20,199 nucleotides of DNA from an uncultured Demequina sp. (GCA_937925595.1 CALALQ010000367.1:1-20199); one strand, 5' to 3'. Shown: positions 6,334 to 13,560, counted from the stretch's first letter. Notes: a model not told the origin generated them from the letters alone. Made by a program: numbers and translations.

Positions 6334-6339
6334 TAGGTT
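6334..6339 (+). promoter_or_regulatory. -10 box (TAGGTT) of menC-menD, leaderless type
   Basis: TAGGTT is followed by AGGAGC and ATG at 6346. The AGGAG in the spacer is one base from the start codon, too close to act as a Shine-Dalgarno, which supports the leaderless reading. The menB box lies 18 bp away in the same 42-bp gap. Confidence 0.6.
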
Positions 6340-6345
6340 AGGAGC

Positions 6346-7233
6346 ATGGACTTCCGGCCTTTTCGCGTAGAACTGCACACGCGGTTCCGTGGGGTGACGG
6401 AGCGATCCGGGGTGCTGCTGCACACCAAGGGACCCGACGGGACCGACTATTGGGGTGAGTACTCGCCCTTCGCCGACTACACGCCGCGGCGCGCCACGCG
6501 CTGGTGGAAGGCGGCCATGGAGGCGGCCCGCGGCGAGTGGCCTGAGCCCGTCCGGGATGAGATCCCCGTCAATGCGATCATCCCCGAGGTGCCCGCCGCG
6601 CGGGCCGCGGAGATGGTGATCGAGTCCGGCTGCCGCACCGCGAAGGTGAAGGTGGGCGGACACGGATCGGTGCTGCAGGATGCGGCGCGAGTGGAGGCGG
6701 TCGCGGGTGCGCTCGGCCCTGGTGGCCGCGTGCGCGTCGACGCGAATGGGGCCTGGGATGTTGATGACGCGGTGCGTGCCCTGACGGAACTTGAGTTGGC
6801 GGTGCGCCGTGGCGGGCTCGACGGGCTCGAGTATGTGGAGCAGCCGTGCGCGACGGTTGCGGACCTCGCGGCCCTGAGGCGGCGGGTGGACACCTTGGTC
6901 GCGGCGGATGAGTCGGTGCGCCTTCCCGGGGACGCCGACGCTGTGGTCGCCGCAGAGGCCGCCGACATCATCGTGCTCAAGGTCGCTCCCTTAGGCGGGG
7001 TGAAGGCGTGCCTCGAAATCGCCGAGCGGGCGGGGCTGCCCGTGGTGGTGTCCTCCGCGATGGAGTCATCCGTTGGGCTTGCCGCTGGCGTGGCGCTCGC
7101 GAGGGCCCTGCCGGAGCTGCCGTTTGCCTGTGGGCTTGGCACCAGCCAGCTGTTGGCGACGGACACGGTTGCCGAGAGTCTTGTTCCAGTGAATGGGGTA
7201 CTCACCGCACGACCACTGGAGGTGATTGTGTGA
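6346..7233 (+). CDS. menC: o-succinylbenzoate synthase MenC
   Basis: MenC dehydrates SHCHC to o-succinylbenzoate. The 295-residue protein belongs to the enolase superfamily, muconate-lactonizing subgroup. Visible catalytic elements are the KVK motif (K100, K102), the metal ligands D132 in VDANG, E165 in YVEQP and D188 in AADES, and the second catalytic lysine K212 in IVLKV. The order and spacing match the Lys-Asp-Glu-Asp-Lys set of the family. The N-terminal capping domain (about 1-85) includes GEYSPFADY and is short, as in actinobacterial MenC. The stop TGA at 7231-7233 overlaps the GTG start of menD, so the two are coupled in one transcript. Confidence 0.93.
   Translation: MDFRPFRVELHTRFRGVTERSGVLLHTKGPDGTDYWGEYSPFADYTPRRATRWWKAAMEAARGEWPEPVRDEIPVNAIIPEVPAARAAEMVIESGCRTAKVKVGGHGSVLQDAARVEAVAGALGPGGRVRVDANGAWDVDDAVRALTELELAVRRGGLDGLEYVEQPCATVADLAALRRRVDTLVAADESVRLPGDADAVVAAEAADIIVLKVAPLGGVKACLEIAERAGLPVVVSSAMESSVGLAAGVALARALPELPFACGLGTSQLLATDTVAESLVPVNGVLTARPLEVIV
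7218..7222 (+). promoter_or_regulatory. Shine-Dalgarno (GGAGG) that fixes the menD start
   Basis: GGAGGTGAT inside the end of menC lies 7 nt before the GTG at 7230. It decides the start of menD against in-frame codons further upstream and contrasts with the promoter-proximal genes, which have no such site. Confidence 0.75.
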
Positions 7234-8909
7234 GTAACCCGTCCGCTGAGTTCGCTCGAGAGTTAGTCGCCGCGCTCGCGGTGCATGGAGTCGAGGACTA
7301 TGTCCTGTGCCCCGGCTCGCGATCGGGCCCGGTGGCACATGCGCTCGCGGAAGCCTCGAAGGGCACCGAGGGCGCGCCGAAGGTGACGCTGCATGTGCGG
7401 ATTGATGAGCGCTCTGCAGCGTTCTTGGCGTTAGGGCTCGCTCGCGGTTTGGCGGCGGCCGGCACCCCGCGACCCGTCGCGGTGGTGACCACTTCCGGCA
7501 CGGCCGTGGGCAACCTCATGCCCGCCGTGATGGAGGCGCACCACGCGGGAGTCCCCATCATCTTGATCACTGCCGACCGTCCCCGCGAGCTGCGCGGCGT
7601 TGGCGCCAACCAGACCACCGACCAGGTGGGGCTGTTCGGCACTTTCGTGCGCTGGTCAGCTGATGTCGCGGCCCCCTCAGAGGGCGAGCCCACGGGTCGC
7701 GCCACGCGCATCGCCGCCCAGGCCGCCGCGCTCGCTACCGGTGACTCATCGAGCAACGAGCCGCTCGCCGCGCCCGGTCCCGTACATCTCAACATCGAGT
7801 TCCGCGAGCCGCTTGGCGCCGACGGCGGAGCATGGCCGGAGACCGGTCGCGTCGAGCCGGTGTTCTCCGGTGCCCTCGCGGTGGGACTGCCCGGCGACAT
7901 CATGGGCGAGCCGCTGCCCGCGGTCTCTCGCGGCGTGGTCATCGCCGGCGACGGCGCGGGTGACGCCGCGCGCATCGTCGCAGAGGCACACGGCTGGCCC
8001 CTCCTCGCCGAGCCCACCTCCGGCGCCCGCACCGGTCACGCGTGCGTGGCCGGGTATGTCAGCCTGCTCGCCTCGGACGCGGGAAAGCAGCTGGCCGACG
8101 CTGTGGAGCAGGTGATCGTCATCGGTCGCCCCACGCTCACTCGCGGCATCCAGTCGCTCATCGCCAACGCCAAGGTGCTGTTCGTCGCCGCCCATGGCGC
8201 GCGCTGGCGCGAGGCCCCCCTCCACGCGAAGCAGGTGCTGCCGCGCGTCCCCCGCGCATGGCTGGACCGGCCCGACTCAGCCCCAGATTCGGCGTGGCTC
8301 GACGCGTGGCTGGAGGCAGCGTCGGGCAATCAAGTGGAACTGGAGTGGAGCGGAAGGCTCGCGGCCGCGACCTGGCTCGAGGCGCTGCATGCCGACTCAA
8401 TTGCGGTGGTGGGGTCGTCGGGGCCGATCCGGTCGATTGATCGCGTGGCGCCCGCGTGGCCCGTGGGAAACGCGCCGCTGCTGCTCGCGAACCGCGGCCT
8501 GTCCGGGATTGATGGGACGGTGTCGACGGCCGTGGGCGTGGCGCTTGGTGCGCGCCGGCCGGTCGAGGCGCTCATGGGCGACGTGACGTTCCTGCACGAC
8601 GTTGGCGGGCTGCTCATCGGACCGCGCGAGACGCGGCCGGACGTGCGGATCGTGGTAGTCAATGACGGCGGCGGAACCATCTTTGGCGGGCTCGAGCATG
8701 CGTCCGCTCCAGCGGAGAACGTCGAGCGCGTGTTCACGACGCCGCACGGGGTGGCGATCGAGCCGCTGTGCGCCGCGTATGGGGCCGGGTACGCGCGGGC
8801 GGAGTCGGCGGACGAGCTGCGGATGGCGCTGCGCCGGGCCGCTCGCGGGGTGCAGGTTGTGGAGGCAGTGGTGCCGGCGCACAACGGAAATGGTGGCGTC
8901 GTGCGTTGA
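7230..8909 (+). CDS. menD: SEPHCHC synthase MenD
   Basis: MenD is the thiamine-diphosphate enzyme that adds the succinyl-semialdehyde unit from 2-oxoglutarate to isochorismate. The 559-residue protein is of normal length for the family. Motifs seen are CPGSRSGPVAHALAEA at 27-42, HVRIDERSAAF at 55-65 with the ThDP-activating glutamate E60, TTSGTAVGNLMPAVMEA followed by ITADRPRELRGVGANQTTDQ, and the cofactor-binding pair GDVTFLHD (from 450) and NDGGGTIFGGLEH (from 478), the usual GD-x(n)-N diphosphate/Mg motif. The GTG at 7230 overlaps the menC stop as GTGA and has a good ribosome site. The open frame extends upstream to about 7008, but only inside menC. The 130-bp gap that follows separates it from the HNH endonuclease gene. 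Confidence 0.96.
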   Translation: MSNPSAEFARELVAALAVHGVEDYVLCPGSRSGPVAHALAEASKGTEGAPKVTLHVRIDERSAAFLALGLARGLAAAGTPRPVAVVTTSGTAVGNLMPAVMEAHHAGVPIILITADRPRELRGVGANQTTDQVGLFGTFVRWSADVAAPSEGEPTGRATRIAAQAAALATGDSSSNEPLAAPGPVHLNIEFREPLGADGGAWPETGRVEPVFSGALAVGLPGDIMGEPLPAVSRGVVIAGDGAGDAARIVAEAHGWPLLAEPTSGARTGHACVAGYVSLLASDAGKQLADAVEQVIVIGRPTLTRGIQSLIANAKVLFVAAHGARWREAPLHAKQVLPRVPRAWLDRPDSAPDSAWLDAWLEAASGNQVELEWSGRLAAATWLEALHADSIAVVGSSGPIRSIDRVAPAWPVGNAPLLLANRGLSGIDGTVSTAVGVALGARRPVEALMGDVTFLHDVGGLLIGPRETRPDVRIVVVNDGGGTIFGGLEHASAPAENVERVFTTPHGVAIEPLCAAYGAGYARAESADELRMALRRAARGVQVVEAVVPAHNGNGGVVR

Positions 8910-8952
8910 GCCCGGCCGCCCGTTGTGCCTGGTAAATGGCCTGCAACGAACC

Positions 8953-9042
8953 ATGTCGGACCCCTCTGATTGGCTTAGTGCATGCACAGATCAGGGGGGC
9001 GAACGGCCCCATGTCAGACCCTCGTGATGGGGTAGTGACATG
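8953..9042 (+). repeat. two imperfect 32-nt direct repeats ahead of the HNH gene
   Basis: Copy 1 (8953-8984) begins ATGTCGGACCCCTCTGAT and copy 2 (9011-9042) begins ATGTCAGACCCTCGTGAT. Both continue with GG...TAGTG and end in CATG, and the second copy ends in the start codon of the endonuclease gene. Copy 1 also starts an imperfect inverted repeat, CCCCTCTGAT with ATCAGGGG at 8990-8997. I recall similar TGTCRGACCC blocks in front of other DUF222/HNH genes, which would make this part of the element, possibly an operator or a target site. A weak stem (GTTG-GCC with GGC-CAAC) at about 8923-8947 may end menD transcription. Confidence 0.55.
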
Positions 9043-10473
9043 GACGGGGTGGAATCGCTGCAGCGGCGCATTGAGGCGCTGGCCGAACTGGCCGGCGTCG
9101 ATCCCAGCGCGCTGTCCGGCGACACCGCCCTCGCGTGGATCAAGGAGCTCGTGCACGGCCGCAACCTGCTCGACGCCCTGATCGCGCCGCTCGCCGGTCG
9201 TCTCGACGACCTCTCCGAACCACCTAACCGGTACGCCCGTTGGAAGGGCTACGCCAGCGCGCCCGCGATGTTGGAGGGCGTGACGGGGCTGGCGCGGGCG
9301 GACGCCGAGCGCCTCATTGGATTGAGCCGCACCATGGCGCGTGAGGTCGCGGTGCCAGCGCCTGTGCCGGGGTCTGTGCCGGGGCCCGACGCTGGGGCCG
9401 GGTTTGAGTGGCCCGTTGCGCCCGTGGCGGACGGGCAGGCGGATCCGCTCGAGGAGCTCCTCGCGGCGGAGGCCGAGGTGCCTGCGCCTCGTCCCGTGGC
9501 TCCGGCACGGCCCGTCGCTCCGGTGATGCAGCTGTCTCCACTGGCGAAGGCCGCGCGCGAGGGGATCTTGGGCGAGCCCAAGCTGCGGGTGATCGCCAAG
9601 ACGCTCGAGGACATGACCGTCGAGGTTGCGGGCCTGGAGGCCGAACTCGTGGAGCGCGCGCACCGGCTGCGGCTGCGCGAACTGCGCATCTTGTGCCTGC
9701 AGAGGTTCGCAGCACTCGATCCTGAGGGGTACGCCGCGCGTCAGGAGTCGCAGCGGCCCGAGCGGGAGCTCAAGTTCTACACGCGACCCGATGGCATGGT
9801 GGGCGTCGGCGGTGTGCTCGACGTCGAGAGCGCGGGACACGTACTCGCCTGGTTCGACGCTGAGGCGTCCGCCGCGATGCAAGGCCAGCGCGAATGGGCG
9901 GATGACCAGAAGCGGACCATCGGCCAGATCAATGTCGACGTCCTCGTGGCACTCGCGCGCCATGCCCAAGGCTGCGAGCAGGCGACCACGCGCCCCAAGA
10001 CCACGATGGTTGTGCGCGTCGAGGAGAAGGCTCTGCGCGAAGGTGCCGGTCTGGGCACGTGCGACTCGCTCGAGGTGCCGATCTCATTGCAGGCACTGCG
10101 TCGCATGGCGATCGACGCCGAGTTCATCCCCGTGGTCATGGGCGGCGACTCGCTGCCGCTCGATGTGGGGAGGGCCACCCGGTACGCGACCAAGGCGCAG
10201 CGGATTGCAGCCGGTGAGCGGGACAAGGGCTGTGCGATGTGCCATGCCCCACTTACCTGGTGCGATGCCCACCACATCGAATGGTGGTCAGTGGGAGGAC
10301 GCACGAGCGCAGACAACACCGTGATGCTGTGTGTGGGCTGTCACCATCGGGTGCACGACTGCGGATGGATCGTCGAGATCAACGAGCGGCACGAGGTGAG
10401 CGTCATCCCGCCTGCCAAGGTCGATCCCCGTCGACGACGACAACCTTCAAGCTCCGCACGCCTCGCAGCCTGA
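9040..10473 (+). CDS. DUF222 / HNH endonuclease domain protein (13E12-repeat family)
   Basis: The 477-residue protein has an N-terminal helical DUF222 region (about 1-100), a Pro/Ala/Val-rich linker (about 105-165, with repeated VPAPVPGSVPGP-like turns), a second DUF222 part (about 165-370) and an HNH nuclease domain at the end. The nuclease residues are intact: C398-x2-C401, H411-H412 in DAHHIEWW, N426 in SADNTVMLC, C431-x2-C434, H435-H436 and H439. Such genes are repeated in many actinobacterial genomes, including the mycobacterial REP13E12 elements, and their biological role is unsettled. The gene sits alone between menD and menF, flanked by repeats on both sides, which suggests insertion into the men locus. 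The start at 9040 is favoured by the family N terminus; no TANNNT box stands at the leaderless distance, unlike its neighbours. Confidence 0.88.
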   Translation: MDGVESLQRRIEALAELAGVDPSALSGDTALAWIKELVHGRNLLDALIAPLAGRLDDLSEPPNRYARWKGYASAPAMLEGVTGLARADAERLIGLSRTMAREVAVPAPVPGSVPGPDAGAGFEWPVAPVADGQADPLEELLAAEAEVPAPRPVAPARPVAPVMQLSPLAKAAREGILGEPKLRVIAKTLEDMTVEVAGLEAELVERAHRLRLRELRILCLQRFAALDPEGYAARQESQRPERELKFYTRPDGMVGVGGVLDVESAGHVLAWFDAEASAAMQGQREWADDQKRTIGQINVDVLVALARHAQGCEQATTRPKTTMVVRVEEKALREGAGLGTCDSLEVPISLQALRRMAIDAEFIPVVMGGDSLPLDVGRATRYATKAQRIAAGERDKGCAMCHAPLTWCDAHHIEWWSVGGRTSADNTVMLCVGCHHRVHDCGWIVEINERHEVSVIPPAKVDPRRRRQPSSSARLAA

Positions 10474-10494
10474 CCGCGCGGGGCGCGCGAAGCC

Positions 10495-10620
10495 ATGCCC
10501 GAGGCGCGAGCGGGAATGCCCGAGGCGCGAGCGGTAATGCCCGAGGCGCGAGCGGTAATGCCCGGGGCGCGAGCGGTAATGCCCGGGGCGCGAGCGGTAA
10601 TGCCCGGGGCGCGAGTGGTG
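10495..10620. repeat. six tandem 21-bp units (minisatellite)
   Basis: Units begin at 10495, 10516, 10537, 10558, 10579 and 10600. The consensus starts ATGCCCGRGGCGCGAGCGG, with GAGG in units 1-3 and GGGG in units 4-6; unit 6 ends in a divergent TGGTG. A degenerate part-unit precedes unit 1. The array lies 21 bp after the HNH stop and 20 bp from the menF stop, in the convergent gap, so it falls in both 3' regions. The 21-bp period keeps a reading frame open on both strands (MPEARAV-type heptads), but there is no gene context for it. Each unit can form a short GGGC/GCCC stem. Confidence 0.92.
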
Positions 10621-10640
10621 CGGCCCGCGGTGGCCTGGGA

Positions 10641-11903
10641 TTACGGCATGCCGAGCGCCCGGCGCATCGGTTCGAGCTTGGCCTCCGACTCGGCCCACTC
10701 GTCCGCAGGATCAGAGGCGGCCACAATGCCGCAGCCTGCGAACAGGCGCAGTCGACGCGGATCCTCGGAAGAGATCTCCGCGGATCTCAAGCCGATGCAC
10801 CATTCGCCGTCACCCGCCGCATCAATCCAACCCACGGGCCCGGCGTACCGCCCACGATCCAGCCCCTCAAGATCATCGATGACCCGGGCCGCAGCGAGGG
10901 TGGGAGTGCCGCACACCGCTGCGCTGGGGTGCAGCTCCCGCACCAGCTCCAGCGCAGACACGTTGTGCGACAGCACACCGGTGACATCCGTCGCCAGATG
11001 CATGACGTTGGGAAGGTGCAGCACAGAAGGCTCATCGGGGACGTTGACGGAACCACAATGGTTCGCGAGCACCTGCGTCACAGACCGCACCGCGTACTCA
11101 TGCTCCTCGCGGTCCTTCGACGAACGCGCCAAGGCGCCAGCGCGCGCCAGGTCGCCCATGTCGTCGCCCGTCATGCGAATGGTCCCGGCAAGCACTCGCG
11201 AAGCGACAAGACCGTGGTCCACGCGGACCAGCAGCTCGGGGGTCGCTCCCACCAGCCCGTCCACGTGGAACGCCCAGCATGTCGGGTACTCGGCGGCGAG
11301 CGGCGCGAGCACAGACCGCACATCAACGGGCCGCTGGGCCACCGCCGTCACGGCGCGTGCCAGCACCACCTTCTCGAGTTCTCCAGAACTGATCCGCTCA
11401 ATCGCCGCGCTCACCGAAGCGCGCCAGCGCTCCTCGTCACCATCCGCGATCTCCACCGGGCCCAAAGGTGCGGGGGAAGAGACCAGCACCCGAGCGTCGG
11501 CCAGGCTGGGCAGCTCCTCAGACGAATCTTCGCTGATGACGGTGAACCAATGCGTGCCCTCGTGAGAGCCCACCACAAAGCGCGGCACCACCAGCGAGCC
11601 GCCGATCGCGGAGTCGTCGGCGAAGGAGAACGAGCCAAACGCGACAAAGCCGGTGCCGCGAGTGCGGACCTCGTCGCGGACCTGCGTGTGGCGCACAAGG
11701 CGGCGCCACCACGCGGCAGCGTCGTCGATGCGGCCGGGACCAGAAGTGTCGATGCGTGCGATCTCGCCCCATGCGACCATTCCCTCTTCGCGGCGCACCC
11801 ACGAGATGCCGGGCTCCGGCAGCACGTCGAGGAGCGGGCCGGGGTCGTCGATGGCGACGGTTCGCACCGTCAGCGGACCCGGTGAGGGGAGGTGGACCGT
11901 CAC
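10641..11903 (-). CDS. menF: isochorismate synthase MenF
   Basis: This enzyme isomerises chorismate to isochorismate, the entry step to menaquinone. The 420-residue protein has the chorismate-binding domain in its C-terminal 260 residues. Seen are GELEKVVLARAV with the general base K178, GATPELLVR with the general acid E223, SSKDREEHEYAV with a Mg-binding glutamate near E267, the HPSAAVCGTP block at 325-334, GPVGWIDAAGDGEW at 355-368, and AGCGIVAASDP followed by DEWAESEAKL with the second Mg glutamate (E402 or E405). Cys replaces the usual Ala in AGAGIV. With menD, menC, menE and menB nearby, a menaquinone role is far more likely than a siderophore or salicylate role. The GTG at 11903 follows TAGGCT by 6 nt. 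The HNH gene converges on it. Confidence 0.93.
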   Translation of the reverse strand: MTVHLPSPGPLTVRTVAIDDPGPLLDVLPEPGISWVRREEGMVAWGEIARIDTSGPGRIDDAAAWWRRLVRHTQVRDEVRTRGTGFVAFGSFSFADDSAIGGSLVVPRFVVGSHEGTHWFTVISEDSSEELPSLADARVLVSSPAPLGPVEIADGDEERWRASVSAAIERISSGELEKVVLARAVTAVAQRPVDVRSVLAPLAAEYPTCWAFHVDGLVGATPELLVRVDHGLVASRVLAGTIRMTGDDMGDLARAGALARSSKDREEHEYAVRSVTQVLANHCGSVNVPDEPSVLHLPNVMHLATDVTGVLSHNVSALELVRELHPSAAVCGTPTLAAARVIDDLEGLDRGRYAGPVGWIDAAGDGEWCIGLRSAEISSEDPRRLRLFAGCGIVAASDPADEWAESEAKLEPMRRALGMP

Positions 11904-11909
11904 CGAAAT

Positions 11910-11915
11910 AGCCTA
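11910..11915 (-). promoter_or_regulatory. -10 box (TAGGCT) of menF, leaderless type
   Basis: TAGGCT on the minus strand is followed by ATTTCG and then GTG at 11903. It lies in the 81-bp gap after the alditol oxidase gene, so menF need not depend on read-through from that gene. Confidence 0.6.
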
Positions 11916-11984
11916 CGACTGCGGTCGCCCGCACGGTGCCATCCGGGAGGGACGGGGTGCGTGATCTTCACCACGCCTCCGGCC

Positions 11985-13253
11985 TCAGGACGCTCGCACT
12001 CCCAGCCGCCGCAGATGATCGTTGGCGAAGCGCCCAGCCGGGTCGAGTCGCTCGAACACGTCGCGTGCTGCCCCCAGCCGTGGGTGCACCTCGTCAAGGC
12101 GCGTTGCGTCGAACGCGTGCCACTTGCCCCAGTGCGGCCTCGCGGCGAATGGCGCGAGCGCCTCCTCGACAGCAGGCAGTACCGCAGCCACCTCCTGTGC
12201 CAACGGGCGCCACGTGAAGTGGATCGCGAGCGTGTCGCGCCGGTAGGCGCCAGACAGCCACAGCTCATCTGCCGCAATCGTCCGCAACTCGGTGATCAGG
12301 AGCAGCGGGTCGATCGCCTCCGCCAAAGCCCGCACCGCACGCAGAGCTGCCGCAGCGTCGGCCAGGTCCACTACGTACTCCGTCTGAATCTCGTTGCCAT
12401 TTGACGGCGTGCCGTCGAGCCGGAAGTGCGGCAGCCGCGTGAGCCACGGGCCGGGTGTGCCGTCGTGGTCAGTGAGGTCCGCGGGATTGCCCTCGGCAAG
12501 CAGTGTGTGATGCGTCATGGCCGCGCCCCCCATCCAGTCCGGTGCCAGGGCGGGGTCCACGCCCACCTTCGCTTTGACCCACACTTGCTCAAGCTCTGGC
12601 GTTCCCCAGCGAGTGAAGACGGAAAGTGAGTACGCGGCGGACAGCAGCGCCTTGGGGGAGTCGAGCAGGGTGTCCCACCCGATGCCGCGCCAGATGGACT
12701 GCGCGACCGTGTACGTGGGCTCGATCGCGAGCGTGACGCGAGTGATGACGCCGAATGCGCCAAGGCCAACGGCGAGCGCGGGGAAGTCAGGGTCGCCCGC
12801 TCGCACCGTGCGCACATCGCCGTTGGCATCGATGTACTCGAGAGCGCGCACCGCCGTCGTGAGACAGCCGTTGGTGATGCCAGAGCCATGAGTGCCGGTC
12901 TGCGTAGCGCCCGCCACCGAGATGTGGGGCAGGGATCCCATGTTGTGCAGCGCCCAGCCGTGCGCCTCGAGCCACGAGGCGAGGATGCCGTAGCGGGTGC
13001 CGGCTCCAACGGTGACGGTGTGTGCCGCCGCGTCGAGGACGGGATCGGCCGGGACCTCGGTGAGGGTCACGAGCGTCCCTGTGGTGTCTGCGATGTCGTT
13101 GAACGAGTGCCGAGTGCCGAGCGCACGCACTGGTGCGCCGGAGTCGACGCAATCTCGGACGGCCGCGACGGCCTCATCGATGGAGCGGGCGACCACGAGC
13201 TGCGGCGCCGCGAAGGTGTGTGTTCCTGCCCAGGTGACGCCAGCGTCGGTCAT
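11985..13253 (-). CDS. aldO: FAD-linked alditol oxidase (AldO family; D-arabinono-lactone oxidase superfamily)
   Basis: The 422-residue protein matches Streptomyces alditol oxidase nearly end to end as I recall that sequence (418 residues). It would oxidise the C1 hydroxyl of sugar alcohols such as xylitol or sorbitol with O2, giving the aldose and H2O2. The N-terminal FAD domain has LGTRHSFNDIA with H49, the expected covalent flavin attachment site, and SLPHISVAGATQTGTHGSG (107-125). The C-terminal substrate domain has TELRTIAADELWLS with E322 and R324, and HWGKWH with K377. S107, E322, R324 and K377 correspond to AldO S106, E320, R322 and K375. The ATG at 13253 follows TAGGCT by 7 nt; the frame stays open upstream to 13421 but runs through the palindromic repeats. 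The actual substrate is inferred. Confidence 0.88.
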   Translation of the reverse strand: MTDAGVTWAGTHTFAAPQLVVARSIDEAVAAVRDCVDSGAPVRALGTRHSFNDIADTTGTLVTLTEVPADPVLDAAAHTVTVGAGTRYGILASWLEAHGWALHNMGSLPHISVAGATQTGTHGSGITNGCLTTAVRALEYIDANGDVRTVRAGDPDFPALAVGLGAFGVITRVTLAIEPTYTVAQSIWRGIGWDTLLDSPKALLSAAYSLSVFTRWGTPELEQVWVKAKVGVDPALAPDWMGGAAMTHHTLLAEGNPADLTDHDGTPGPWLTRLPHFRLDGTPSNGNEIQTEYVVDLADAAAALRAVRALAEAIDPLLLITELRTIAADELWLSGAYRRDTLAIHFTWRPLAQEVAAVLPAVEEALAPFAARPHWGKWHAFDATRLDEVHPRLGAARDVFERLDPAGRFANDHLRRLGVRAS

Positions 13254-13260
13254 GAGAGCG

Positions 13261-13266
13261 AGCCTA
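13261..13266 (-). promoter_or_regulatory. -10 box (TAGGCT) of the alditol oxidase gene, leaderless type
   Basis: TAGGCT on the minus strand is followed by CGCTCTC and then ATG at 13253. This fixes the start at 13253 rather than further upstream. Confidence 0.6.
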
Positions 13267-13335
13267 CGGCGGTTGACCCGGACCGCGCGGCCCGGCGCCG
13301 CGCCGCCGCCCCGCCCCGCCCGGCTGCGCCCGAGA

Positions 13336-13423
13336 TGGTGGATGCTGCCCGGTGTGGTGCCCACAACCGGGCAGCATCCACCAGCGGGGAACGTGGGCGG
13401 GAGAGACCGGGCAGAATCCACCA
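13336..13423. repeat. REP-like palindrome plus a third half-copy
   Basis: TGGTGGATGCTGCCCGGT (13336-13353) is perfectly inverted at 13366-13383. The inner bases can extend the stem (TGTGG with CCACA) to about 22 bp with one bulged A and a 3-nt loop. The right arm recurs as a direct repeat at 13406-13423 with one change (GCAGAATCC for GCAGCATCC), and similarity continues a few bases past it. The pattern is that of REP/BIME-type elements. Confidence 0.8.
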
Positions 13424-13547
13424 GCAGGAGGTGTGAGGCGCAGGGCGGACCCTAAGCGACACGCAGGAAGCGGGCGCTCTCCGAATCCGGGCGCCATCGA
13501 CACCCAGCGCGCAGGACTCCGCGTTCAAGGTCCTAGTCGCACGCGAT

Positions 13548-13553
13548 TACCCT
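13548..13553 (+). promoter_or_regulatory. -10 box (TACCCT) of the geranylgeranyl reductase gene, leaderless type
   Basis: TACCCT is followed by GGAGGGC and then GTG at 13561. The GGAGGG lies directly against the start codon, too close for a normal Shine-Dalgarno. The promoter may also feed the nuo operon 33 bp beyond the gene. Confidence 0.55.
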
Positions 13554-13560
13554 GGAGGGC

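Larger units (their letters stand above)
13254..13560. other. 307-bp divergent intergenic region
   Basis: It contains the promoter of the alditol oxidase gene at one end and that of the geranylgeranyl reductase gene at the other. Between them are a very GC-rich stretch (about 13283-13330) and a REP-like palindrome with an extra half-copy (13336-13423). I see no further gene. Short open frames through the repeats are Arg/Pro/Gly-rich and not convincing. Confidence 0.7.

Noticed and set aside
5440..6336. A 298-codon plus-strand open frame opposite menB
   Set aside because: It is an antisense shadow of menB produced by high-GC codon use; the composition is not protein-like and it covers the menB promoter.
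6340..6345. AGGAG as the Shine-Dalgarno of menC
   Set aside because: It is one base from the ATG, too close to function; the TAGGTT box at leaderless distance explains the start better.
8734..9969. A 411-codon minus-strand open frame across the end of menD and the HNH gene
   Set aside because: It is rich in Arg, His, Pro and Gly, crosses an intergenic gap, and lies opposite two well-supported genes.
10495..10620. CRISPR array
   Set aside because: The units are contiguous with no spacers, the 21-bp period is too short, and no cas genes are near.
10239..11885. A 548-codon plus-strand open frame from the HNH gene through the tandem repeat and opposite menF
   Set aside because: It depends on the 21-bp repeat keeping frame and on the menF shadow; no start signal or domain.
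13254..13421. N-terminal extension of the alditol oxidase
   Set aside because: The added sequence is translated palindromic repeat; the AldO-like N terminus and the TAGGCT box support the start at 13253.
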